Positions 7,287 to 14,620 of a DNA stretch of 29,038 nucleotides are shown here, one piece after another. The notes beneath the pieces are model-generated. The model did no database searches and was not told the DNA's origin. It saw only the letters and a program-made list of their open reading frames with translations. This stretch comes from Candidatus Woesearchaeota archaeon. Lineage in GTDB: Archaea > Nanobdellota > Nanobdellia > Woesearchaeales > BM511. A program made the position numbers and the translations under genes. Every line of letters begins with the position of its first letter. Within the stretch, counting starts at the first letter, position 1. The stretch lies in NCBI GenBank assembly GCA_018221175.1, contig JAAOYE010000070.1, positions 1-29,038 on the forward strand, written 5' to 3'.

Positions 7287-7583
7287 CTAGCAACTAGCTT
7301 TCATCGCTTGTTTTAGTACGTGCTTGTCATAAACTACCATTATACCCCATGCCAAGAATATAACTGCGGTAATGATGATTCCTAAGGCCAAATCAACTAA
7401 CGGCTTTTTTCCAACCATTAAAAGCTCCCCATTCCAAGCGTGGTCAACTACTCCAAATATTGCGCCGCCTAAAAGAAGTTGATTTAACCATTCCTGTCTC
7501 TTGTCATTTCTTAGTCTTGGACTATTCTTTCTAAAGAAAAAATGAATTATTGCAGCAACAGCCGGAACAGCATAACAACCCAT
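7287..7583 (-). CDS. Small membrane protein of unknown function
   Basis: 98 residues with a hydrophobic N-terminal segment (about 4-17), a central hydrophobic stretch LLLGGAIFGVVDHAWNGELL with an embedded Asp-His pair, and a clear C-terminal membrane helix (about 66-87). GAGGTGAT lies just before the ATG as a ribosome binding site. I recall small archaeal membrane proteins with a similar 'GVVDHAWNGEL' core, but no function is known to me. It stands alone between the transporter and the EF-Tu-like gene. Confidence 0.7.
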   Translation of the reverse strand: MGCYAVPAVAAIIHFFFRKNSPRLRNDKRQEWLNQLLLGGAIFGVVDHAWNGELLMVGKKPLVDLALGIIITAVIFLAWGIMVVYDKHVLKQAMKASC

Positions 7584-7712
7584 ATAATCACCTCAATTTC
7601 TATATAATAAATTCTTTTTATCCCTTATTTATATACTTTGCTACTTGGCTAGTTTTTTTTATTCACAACTTTTTTATATTACAAAACAATTTCTTTGTGT
7701 TGGTGATGAAAT

Positions 7713-7967
7713 TTGGGGGAAGAAGAAATAGGAAAAATAACGCATTTTTTTGCAAAGATTAGCGTAGGCATCATTAAGCTTTCTGACACGTTAAATGTCG
7801 GCGACAAGATTAAAATTAAAGGTGCAACAAGCGACTTTGAACAGTCAATAGATTCGATGCAGATAAACCATCAGGAAGTGCAACAAGGCAAGTCTGGCGA
7901 CGAAGTAGGCATAAAAACCATGCAGCCTGTCAGAGAAGGAGATACTGTGTTTAAGGTTACAGAATAA
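7713..7967 (+). CDS. EF-Tu domain-2-like beta-barrel protein
   Basis: An 84-residue protein that is essentially one translation-factor domain II barrel: KITHFFAKISVGIIKLSDTL, then VGDKIKIKGATSDFEQ, SGDEVGIKTMQPVREGDTVF. Stand-alone copies of this domain are widespread in archaea and bacteria and are often annotated as elongation-factor-like proteins; the exact role is unsettled. The best start is TTG at 7713, preceded by GGTGATG. A TTTTTATATT box at about 7668-7678 fits a promoter. It ends 2 nt from the convergent Dph2-like gene. There is no GTPase domain, so it is not an elongation factor itself. Confidence 0.8.
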   Translation: MGEEEIGKITHFFAKISVGIIKLSDTLNVGDKIKIKGATSDFEQSIDSMQINHQEVQQGKSGDEVGIKTMQPVREGDTVFKVTE

Positions 7968-7969
7968 AA

Positions 7970-8629
7970 TTAGATCAAATCTTCAACATCAACAACTGGA
8001 TTAGGAAGTTTTATGCTGTCATCATAAGCAATTCTTGGGCATGCGGTGTTAACAAAGCATTTTATGAATGGGAAATCTTCAAGTGAATTAAAATCAATAG
8101 TGTCAGATACTAATTTGTAGAAATTCTTTTCTGGATATTTTTTTTCAAGTTTTTCAGCGTCCCTTGGGTTGTACTGGCCAGTCTTTGTCGATATTAAAAT
8201 GCCAATCTCACTTGAAGAATGAAATTTTAAAAGAGCACCTTTTTGCTTTTTTCTCATCACATCAACATCCTTTGTATCAAGCTTAGAAAAATTTTCGCTA
8301 AACGGGTTGTAAACAAACACTGGCTTATCATTTTTTAGCATCAGTGCTTTTGGATGAAACATGCCATCGCCAATGTAAAAGAAAGCATTAAACTCATTGC
8401 TAAACTTTTCTATTGAGCAGCCAAGAAGCTGACACTCATATTGGCAGTGTTTTGGCTTTATTTTAATTACCTTCTTGCCTTTATATTCAATTTTTTTAAT
8501 AATGATTGGAACAGAGTCAATGAACTGGACTGTTGTAAACAAAGCCACTTTATTGGGGAGTTTTTCTATAAATTCATCTTTTAAATCTATTTTCTTGTTT
8601 GCTTTTCCCTCGATAAACAAAGTCTTCAT
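7970..8629 (-). CDS. Dph2-like diphthamide synthase, short form lacking the first domain
   Basis: Dph2 transfers the 3-amino-3-carboxypropyl group of S-adenosylmethionine to a histidine of EF-2, the first step of diphthamide synthesis, using a [4Fe-4S] cluster held by three cysteines. Here the second and third cysteine regions are visible: CQLLGC (residues 76-81) and FVNTACPRIAYDD. The order of strands between them fits domains 2 and 3, including GDGMFHPKALML. The first domain with the first cluster cysteine is missing: this protein is 219 residues, and archaeal Dph2 is usually about 340. I chose the ATG at 8629, because TTTTATAAA at 8652-8660 is 27 nt away. A GTG at 8644 is the alternative. 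Nearby Dph6 and EF-Tu-like genes support a role in elongation-factor modification. Confidence 0.8.
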   Translation of the reverse strand: MKTLFIEGKANKKIDLKDEFIEKLPNKVALFTTVQFIDSVPIIIKKIEYKGKKVIKIKPKHCQYECQLLGCSIEKFSNEFNAFFYIGDGMFHPKALMLKNDKPVFVYNPFSENFSKLDTKDVDVMRKKQKGALLKFHSSSEIGILISTKTGQYNPRDAEKLEKKYPEKNFYKLVSDTIDFNSLEDFPFIKCFVNTACPRIAYDDSIKLPNPVVDVEDLI

Positions 8630-8662
8630 ATTGCCAGAAAACACACGTTTCTTTATAAAACT

Positions 8663-9106
8663 TTAGCTGATGGTAATAGTTGGAATTGGGGGGTTGTCAA
8701 TAAAGACGTTTCTTCTTATTTTTGTTTCAATGCCAGTTAGCGCAACAGCAGAGATCTCAAAAGAGACATTTTTTTCAAAATAGGAAGGATCAAGCAAAAG
8801 AGTGTGCGTAAACTTTTTTCCAGAGTCGGATTTTGACATATAATCGTCGACCTTGATAGTTGTGACAGAGTCAAGTGTTGTGTCAAACTCAATTATTATC
8901 CGCGGGGCAGTCCTGTCGTTGGATACAGTGTAGCCTTTTTCTATAACCAAGTTTTCAATCTTGAAATCATCGACTCCAAATGCCGTATCAACTTTTGTGA
9001 TGGCAACGCCGCCAAGATAAAAATATACAGAACCTATAACAATCAGTCCAATAAATGCAATGACATACGGTGTAAAATCAATTTTTTTACTCTTTTTTTT
9101 AGGCAT
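8663..9106 (-). CDS. Membrane-anchored protein with an extracellular beta domain, function unknown
   Basis: 147 residues. A lysine-rich start (MPKKKSKK) is followed by one membrane helix at about 13-33, then about 110 residues rich in beta strands and Thr/Ser. This fits a type II anchor with an immunoglobulin-like outer domain. No enzyme motif is seen. A TTTTTATAG box about 28 nt upstream of the ATG suggests its own promoter, so it need not be part of the ribosomal operon that ends at 9139. Confidence 0.65.
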   Translation of the reverse strand: MPKKKSKKIDFTPYVIAFIGLIVIGSVYFYLGGVAITKVDTAFGVDDFKIENLVIEKGYTVSNDRTAPRIIIEFDTTLDSVTTIKVDDYMSKSDSGKKFTHTLLLDPSYFEKNVSFEISAVALTGIETKIRRNVFIDNPPIPTITIS

Positions 9107-9138
9107 TTAAGGATATTAAAACTTAAAACTATAAAAAA

Positions 9139-9741
9139 CTATCTTGAAGAATCTGCTTGTCTTTCAAGCTCAAGCTTTTTTTGAATAGCTATACTGTTTT
9201 GAGAAAGATTATATGCAGCTAAAATCTCGTCAGCCCACGCATCTGATGCGGACTTTTTAGAATTAAAACTTTTTTGATAAACGCCTTGCGTCATTAACTT
9301 TAAAACAAGGTCGACTCTTCTTTGAGGAGCGCACTCTACAGCTTTTGGATATCTTGCGCCTCCATACTCAATAGTGATAATTTCCTCTCTTGGAGCAGCA
9401 TTTTCAATTGCCTTTACTAAAACACCAATTGGGTTTTTGCCAGTTTTTTTCTCAATTATATCTAATGCTTTCTCAATTATTTTGTAAGTCTTTTGAGCCT
9501 TTCCAGTGTTGTGGCCGCTTGAAATAGTGTGTTTTTTTCCTTTGTGCCCCGGGACCATTGCTTTATTAATAAGTCTTTCAACAATGAAGACTCTGGATTT
9601 GTGAAATCTGTTACCAGCATACCTTGCACCAGTTTTTGGAACAAAAGTTGGTTTTAAGCAGATGTATTTTTGAATGCCTGGATCATCAACTTTGATGTCC
9701 GCTGTTCCCCACTTATTAAATGCTTTAACTTCAACTGTCAT
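9139..9741 (-). CDS. rps7: 30S ribosomal protein uS7
   Basis: S7 binds the 3' major domain of 16S rRNA and starts head assembly of the small subunit. The 200-residue archaeal form is recognised by FVPKTGARYAGNRFHKSRVF near the start, KTGKNPIGVLVKAIENAAPR in the middle (the core S7 motif) and ARYPKAVECAPQRRVDLVLK. Length fits archaeal S7. It is the last gene of the RNA polymerase/ribosomal operon, 7 nt after rps12. In many archaea the EF-2 gene comes next; here it does not. Confidence 0.97.
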   Translation of the reverse strand: MTVEVKAFNKWGTADIKVDDPGIQKYICLKPTFVPKTGARYAGNRFHKSRVFIVERLINKAMVPGHKGKKHTISSGHNTGKAQKTYKIIEKALDIIEKKTGKNPIGVLVKAIENAAPREEIITIEYGGARYPKAVECAPQRRVDLVLKLMTQGVYQKSFNSKKSASDAWADEILAAYNLSQNSIAIQKKLELERQADSSR

Positions 9742-9748
9742 TTTTATT

Positions 9749-10186
9749 TTATTTCCTTGCTTTTTCTAGTTTTCCGCCAAGAAGTGCTTTTAGTGACTGG
9801 TCATTTACTTTGATAACTTTCCATCTGACACCCGGAATGTCTCCTTTTGCACGTCCCATTTTTCCGCCGATGCACTCAATCATGACTTCGTCGTGCTCGT
9901 CAATAAGTTTTGTTGCGCCGTCTCCTGGAAGAAATGCGGTTACCTGTTTGCCATTTTTTATGATTTGAACTCTAACACACTTTCGCATAGCGCTGTTTGG
10001 CTGCTTTGCTTCAAGCTGGGTTTTTTCAAGAACAATTCCATTGGCCTGCGATGAACCTCTTAAAGGGTCGGATTTTTCCTTTAGGCCTAAAGCTGTTTTG
10101 ACCCATTTTTTATGGCTCCATCTAAATGTCCGTCTTCTTTTTTTCAGTTTTCCTGCGGCGTTTATACCGCTTGTTTTTTTTGCCAA
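9749..10186 (-). CDS. rps12: 30S ribosomal protein uS12
   Basis: S12 sits at the decoding centre. Motifs: LEAKQPNSAMRKCVRVQ, FLPGDGATKLIDEHDEV and GDIPGVRWKVIKVN. The frame is open to a TTG at 10243 (164 residues), but I chose the TTG at 10186 (145 residues, MAKKTSGINAAGKLKKRRR). That length fits archaeal S12, and GAGGT stands 7 nt upstream of it. Both TTGs share the context TTGGCAAAA, as if the start had been duplicated. If the upstream start is used, the protein has a 19-residue extension that is unusual for the family. There is no ATG near either site. Confidence 0.93.
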   Translation of the reverse strand: MAKKTSGINAAGKLKKRRRTFRWSHKKWVKTALGLKEKSDPLRGSSQANGIVLEKTQLEAKQPNSAMRKCVRVQIIKNGKQVTAFLPGDGATKLIDEHDEVMIECIGGKMGRAKGDIPGVRWKVIKVNDQSLKALLGGKLEKARK

Positions 10187-10214
10187 TTTTCCTACCTCAA
10201 ATTGACAAGTCCTC

Positions 10215-10229
10215 GGAAACAAAGTTTCC
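10215..10229 (-). promoter_or_regulatory. Hairpin in the rps12 leader
   Basis: GGAAAC-TTT-GTTTCC is a perfect 6-bp stem with a 3-nt loop between the nusA stop and the preferred rps12 start. It lies between two TTGGCAAAA copies. There is no T-tract behind it, so it is not a terminator. A role in translation control or start choice is possible but unproven. Confidence 0.4.
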
Positions 10230-10252
10230 TGCGGTTTTGCCAATTTCGTTAT

Positions 10253-10672
10253 CTATAATACTTTTAGTTCTTCAAGCTGGGGATAATATTTTTTTACAAT
10301 AGCTTCAAAATTTCTTAGATTTGAAGCGTTTCTTCCAATCAAAAGACCTCTTGTTTTGTGGTCTTGGCTTTCGATTGTGACAATGTTTTCCTCTTGAAAA
10401 ATGTTTCTTGCGCCAAGAGGATAAATCAGGTTTTTGACAAAACCCACTAGCTCGGAATTAAATTCTACTATTTTAATCTTTCTGTTAATCATACCCTCCA
10501 TTTTTTTAACGTTTGCACCTTTTGGTCCGACGGCGTTTCTTATCCTGCCAGGCAACACGATGAACGTCAAAAGCTTGTTCTTGTCTTCAAAACAGTCTTT
10601 TAATCCTGTTCTTGTAATCTTTTCAAAAAGAGACATTATTTTTAACGTATCTCCGGATATTTTTTTTTCCAT
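10253..10672 (-). CDS. nusA: Archaeal NusA-like KH-domain transcription factor
   Basis: 139 residues, made of two KH RNA-binding domains without the S1 and N-terminal domains of bacterial NusA. The first has the GRIRNAVGPKGANVKKMEG loop; the second has TRGLLIGRNASNLRNFEAIV. Length and location between eL30 and S12 match the archaeal family. The protein is thought to work in transcription with RNA polymerase and possibly rRNA synthesis. It starts 2 nt before the end of rpl30e. Confidence 0.93.
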   Translation of the reverse strand: MEKKISGDTLKIMSLFEKITRTGLKDCFEDKNKLLTFIVLPGRIRNAVGPKGANVKKMEGMINRKIKIVEFNSELVGFVKNLIYPLGARNIFQEENIVTIESQDHKTRGLLIGRNASNLRNFEAIVKKYYPQLEELKVL

Positions 10673-10673
10673 A

Positions 10674-10946
10674 TTACTTTAATCTGCCAAGAACTGAGAT
10701 TGGAAATGGCTTTTTGCAGATTGTGCCAAACTCATCGTTTTTTATTTCAAGCTCGACTACTTCGATGCCAGATATCTTTGAATTTTTTTTTAGGTCTGCT
10801 TTTACCTCTTCATTGGTGTTTTGCGCAATGAATACTTTTGATATTCTTCCCGTCCTTAGTTCTTTTATGGTTTTCTCAGTACCAATGACTGCTTTGTTTT
10901 CTTCAACAAGTTTTCTTATTTCTTCAACCACGGTTTCTTCTGTCAT
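10674..10946 (-). CDS. rpl30e: 50S ribosomal protein eL30
   Basis: 90-residue member of the L7Ae/L30e RNA-binding family, which recognises kink-turn RNA. Features: NKAVIGTEKTIKELRTGRIS near the start and the tail FGTICKKPFPISVLGRLK, typical of eL30. The length (about 100 in other archaea) fits. Its ATG overlaps the stop of rpoA2 by 4 bases (ATGA), showing tight operon coupling. Confidence 0.93.
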   Translation of the reverse strand: MTEETVVEEIRKLVEENKAVIGTEKTIKELRTGRISKVFIAQNTNEEVKADLKKNSKISGIEVVELEIKNDEFGTICKKPFPISVLGRLK

Positions 10947-12067
10947 TTTGAGTATAATTTCATTATGCCAGTACCAACAGGTATTGGCTGGTTTAGCATG
11001 ACGTTTTCAATAACAGAGTTAAGTTCATCGACTTCTCCTATCATTGACGCGTTGATTAAGTGCCTTATCGGGGTTTCAAATGATGCACGCGCAAGCACGC
11101 TGGGCTTTTCGCTTACTATACCATATCTCGTTATTCCTTTTATCTTTCCAAGATTGCAAATAACGTCTGATACAAGCATGATATGCCTGATATCAATGTT
11201 TAGGCCTTGCGTTTCTATAACTTTGAAGATTTCGTTAATCATAGCCTGTCTTGCAGCTTCAATACCAAGAACAGACTCTATCTCATAAATATCATTAGAG
11301 ACTGTCTTTTTATCATCTACAAATTCAAGTTCTAATATGTCTTTTAGGTTTGTTCCTGCCGTGATTATGATAAATTCATCTTCACGCCTAACAGGAAGAA
11401 CTTGGCTTACCCCTTTGATGCCGCTGATATATATTGACTTTATCTTTTCTTTTATTTTATACAGCTCGTTGATGTTTTGGTCTTTGCCTTTTAATTTAAT
11501 TAGAAGGGAGCTGTCGTTTATCTTTGCTGTGCAGTTTTTAGAGAGTTTTTCAACAACCTTAATAATTTCTTGGTCTTTTATACCGGCTTCCTTTAGTTTT
11601 GCAGTGTTTAGCTTTACATCAATGTTAATTTCTGCAATGTTGATGTCAACTTCGATTATAAATTCTTTTAATTCGCTTTCTTTGATGCTTTCAGCGATTT
11701 TTTTAATGTCTTTGCCTTTATTGTATGGGGATTTAAGGTATATTTCCATCATCGGCGTTGCTATCTTTTTTCTTCCGTCAAGAATTTCAATAATTCTAGG
11801 AAGACCCATTGTGACGTTCATCTCTGCAACACCGGCAAAGTGAAATGTGTTTAGTGTCATCTGTGTGCCAGGTTCCCCAAGTGACTCGGCTGAAACAATC
11901 CCGACTGATTCTCCAGGCTCTACTTGGGAGCTTGAAAACTCTTCCAATACCGCGTCTGCAATCTTTTTTACTCTGGAAGATGAAACGCCTTTTGGAGTAT
12001 TTTCTCTGATTTCATCTAAAAGCTTTATTGGAAGCTTGTCTTTGTAGTTTTTTAATGTAGATTCCAT
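10943..12067 (-). CDS. rpoA2: DNA-directed RNA polymerase subunit A''
   Basis: 374 residues, corresponding to the C-terminal third of bacterial beta'. Motifs: EPGESVGIVSAESLGEPGTQ and MTLNTFHFAGVAEMNVTMGL (trigger loop region), and RYGIVSEKPSVLARASFETP near the end. Together with A' it forms the catalytic clamp of the enzyme. It begins 2 nt after rpoA1 stops. Confidence 0.97.
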   Translation of the reverse strand: MESTLKNYKDKLPIKLLDEIRENTPKGVSSSRVKKIADAVLEEFSSSQVEPGESVGIVSAESLGEPGTQMTLNTFHFAGVAEMNVTMGLPRIIEILDGRKKIATPMMEIYLKSPYNKGKDIKKIAESIKESELKEFIIEVDINIAEINIDVKLNTAKLKEAGIKDQEIIKVVEKLSKNCTAKINDSSLLIKLKGKDQNINELYKIKEKIKSIYISGIKGVSQVLPVRREDEFIIITAGTNLKDILELEFVDDKKTVSNDIYEIESVLGIEAARQAMINEIFKVIETQGLNIDIRHIMLVSDVICNLGKIKGITRYGIVSEKPSVLARASFETPIRHLINASMIGEVDELNSVIENVMLNQPIPVGTGIMKLYSK

Positions 12068-12069
12068 TT

Positions 12070-14616
12070 TTATCTTGTGCTCTCAATTATTTTTTTGACG
12101 TTTACAATTCCGCCCTCAGATTTTGAGACATCGATTCCGTCGCCGCCGTATTTGAACTGGACGATTTTTTCAGATGCATCTCTTACTGTTTTGTCATATG
12201 CGACTTTTAGGTCCTGCATAGAGTTTGCAAGCCTTCTATAAAGATATCCCGATTTTGGTGTTCTTAGAGCTGTATCCATCAGCGAGTCTCTTCCTGTCTG
12301 GCTCATAAAGAAAAACTCGTATGGCGTAAGCCCTTTTTTGAAGCTGTTTTCTACAAAACCTCTTGCTTTTGGAGACAAATCATTTTTTTCAAAGCATGAA
12401 AGAGTCCGGTCTTCATAGCCCTTTTCCATTCTTTTTCCTCTAAGCGCCTGCTGGCCTACTATTGCTGCCATTTGCGCCATCGAAATCACGTTGCCTTTTG
12501 CTCCGCTGTCAATAATTATCGATGTGTGTTTTGATTTGTCGACAGTTTCCTGAACGATTTTTCCAGCATTGTTTCTTGCTTTGTTTAAGGTTTCCAAGAT
12601 TTTTAGCTCTAATGTTTCTTCAACACTTCTTCCTGGAAATGCGTCAAGCTTGTGGTTGTGATAATCATCAATGAGCTTGTTTACAACTTCTTTGGCGTCT
12701 GCAAGGATTTTTTCTACAGATTCTTTTCCTTTTTGTGTGAGGTCGGTGTCTGATAATGCTGCTGTTAGCCCGTTTATTTGGAGTGTTCTAATCCCTAGCC
12801 TAAATATTTTCCCAAGGATATCAAGTGCTTCTTTTGCGCCGTAATTTTTGTGGATGTTTCTAAGCATCAGTCCGTGTCCTTCTCCAAGGTTTGCCTTGTC
12901 CATGAATCCTTCTTTTATCTTGCCTTTTTCGATTTTTACAGGGTTTCCTTCCCGTGTTTTGCCTGTAAAAGAAAAGTCTTCAGGCAAAATCACAGAAAAT
13001 ACTTCTTTTCCTGTTACTGTTTCTTTGTCTGGAAGCCTTTTAAAGTCATCAACACCAATGCTTGCAAGAAGCTGCACGGCTTCTTCTTTTGGAATTGACA
13101 TGTGTTTTGTGAGTATGTAGTTTCCGCTGATTGCATCCATGTTGCACCCAATAATAGACAGCCCATATCGTGGTGAGATTAGCTGTGTGTGTACCATCAT
13201 CAAAATCTCTGCTTCTGCTCTTGCTTCTTCGCTTTGAGGAATGTGAAGGTTCATCTCATCGCCATCAAAATCAGCGTTGTAAGGGGCGCACACAGCAGGG
13301 TTTAGCCTAAATGTTAGTCCTGGAAGGACTCTTATTTTGTGGCACATCATGCTCATCCTATGAAGTGAAGGCTGTCTGTTGAAAATGCTGATGTCGCCGT
13401 CCATGATATGCCTTTCAACAATATATCCTGGCTGAAGCTCTTCTAAAAGCTGTTCTTTTGTTTCATCAGAGATTTTTTTCTTTCGCCCGTCAGGTCTAAC
13501 TACATAGTTTGCGCCCGGATATTCTTTTGGGCCTTTTTCGATGAATTTTTTTAAGAAGTCCATGTTCCATTTTGTGGCTCTTTCCGGGACAGTCAGCTTC
13601 ATAGCGACTTGCTTTGGTATTCCTACTTCATTTAGGTCAAGCATTGAGTCAGGTGAAATAACAGTTCTTGCTGAAAAATTTGTTCTTTTTCCTGCAAGGT
13701 TGTGCCTGATTCTTCCCTCTTTTGATTTGATTCTTTCTGTGATTGTTTTTAACGGCTGTCCGCTTCGGTGCCTTGCAGGCGGAAGTTGCGGCACGGCGTT
13801 GTCAAAGAAGGTTGTTACATGGTACTGCAACAAGTCCCAAAGGTCTTCAATTATGATTTCAGGAGCTCCTGCGTTGATGTTTTCAAAAAGTCTTTGGTTG
13901 ATTCGCACAATGTCTCCTAATTTGTGTGTTAGGTCGTCTTCGCTTCTTTCTCCAGATTCTAGGGTGATTGATGGCCTGATTGTTACAGGAGGAATTGCTA
14001 GAAGTGTGAGTACAGTCCATTCCGGCCGGAATACTTTTGGATTTAATCCTAATTTTGGAAGGTCGTCGTCTCTTAATCTTTCAAGCCTTGTTCTTACCTC
14101 TATTGGCGAAAGCCTTTTGCCGTCTTCAAAATATGATGTTGGTTTTTCAATTATTATTTTAAATTGTTTGGCATTGCATGATTGGCATTTAACTCCTGTT
14201 TTTGGCGCTCTTGCGCTTGCTTTCTTTGCGTCCAATACATCTACTTTTTTCTCTTTAGCGTCCTCTTCTGGTTTTAATTTTTCTCCCAAAACTACACCGC
14301 AGTCTCTGCAGATTTTTCTAAGAATATCCAAGATTAGTTTTGCATAGCTAATGTGAATTACTGGCCTTGCAAGCTCAACGTATCCGAAGTGGCCGATGCA
14401 TTCTTTTAGCTTTGATCCGCATGTTTTGCATTTAAGACCAGGATCGATTACTCCCATCCTTATATCCATAAGGCCCCCATCAACAGGATAGCCTTCTCTG
14501 TCATAAAGCTCTGGTGTTACTATTTTTACTGAAGCCATTTTTCTGATTAGCTTTGGCGAAATCTTGCCAAATGAGATGGCCTTTACTTTTTTGTAGATTG
14601 GGAGATTTTCTTCCAT
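12070..14616 (-). CDS. rpoA1: DNA-directed RNA polymerase subunit A'
   Basis: 848 residues, the N-terminal part of the largest subunit. The catalytic NADFDGDEMN motif, whose aspartates hold the active-site magnesium, is near residue 450. Zinc ligands C63, C66, C73 and H76 (CKTCGSKLKECIGH) and two more CxxC pairs lie in the first 170 residues. The ATG at 14616 is used; a TTG further up overlaps the end of rpoB1. The coding sequence begins 4 nt after rpoB1 ends. Confidence 0.97.
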   Translation of the reverse strand: MEENLPIYKKVKAISFGKISPKLIRKMASVKIVTPELYDREGYPVDGGLMDIRMGVIDPGLKCKTCGSKLKECIGHFGYVELARPVIHISYAKLILDILRKICRDCGVVLGEKLKPEEDAKEKKVDVLDAKKASARAPKTGVKCQSCNAKQFKIIIEKPTSYFEDGKRLSPIEVRTRLERLRDDDLPKLGLNPKVFRPEWTVLTLLAIPPVTIRPSITLESGERSEDDLTHKLGDIVRINQRLFENINAGAPEIIIEDLWDLLQYHVTTFFDNAVPQLPPARHRSGQPLKTITERIKSKEGRIRHNLAGKRTNFSARTVISPDSMLDLNEVGIPKQVAMKLTVPERATKWNMDFLKKFIEKGPKEYPGANYVVRPDGRKKKISDETKEQLLEELQPGYIVERHIMDGDISIFNRQPSLHRMSMMCHKIRVLPGLTFRLNPAVCAPYNADFDGDEMNLHIPQSEEARAEAEILMMVHTQLISPRYGLSIIGCNMDAISGNYILTKHMSIPKEEAVQLLASIGVDDFKRLPDKETVTGKEVFSVILPEDFSFTGKTREGNPVKIEKGKIKEGFMDKANLGEGHGLMLRNIHKNYGAKEALDILGKIFRLGIRTLQINGLTAALSDTDLTQKGKESVEKILADAKEVVNKLIDDYHNHKLDAFPGRSVEETLELKILETLNKARNNAGKIVQETVDKSKHTSIIIDSGAKGNVISMAQMAAIVGQQALRGKRMEKGYEDRTLSCFEKNDLSPKARGFVENSFKKGLTPYEFFFMSQTGRDSLMDTALRTPKSGYLYRRLANSMQDLKVAYDKTVRDASEKIVQFKYGGDGIDVSKSEGGIVNVKKIIESTR

Positions 14617-14620
14617 TTTT

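Noticed and set aside
13541..14347. 268-codon plus-strand frame opposite rpoA1
   Set aside because: It is the antisense shadow of a strongly conserved gene.
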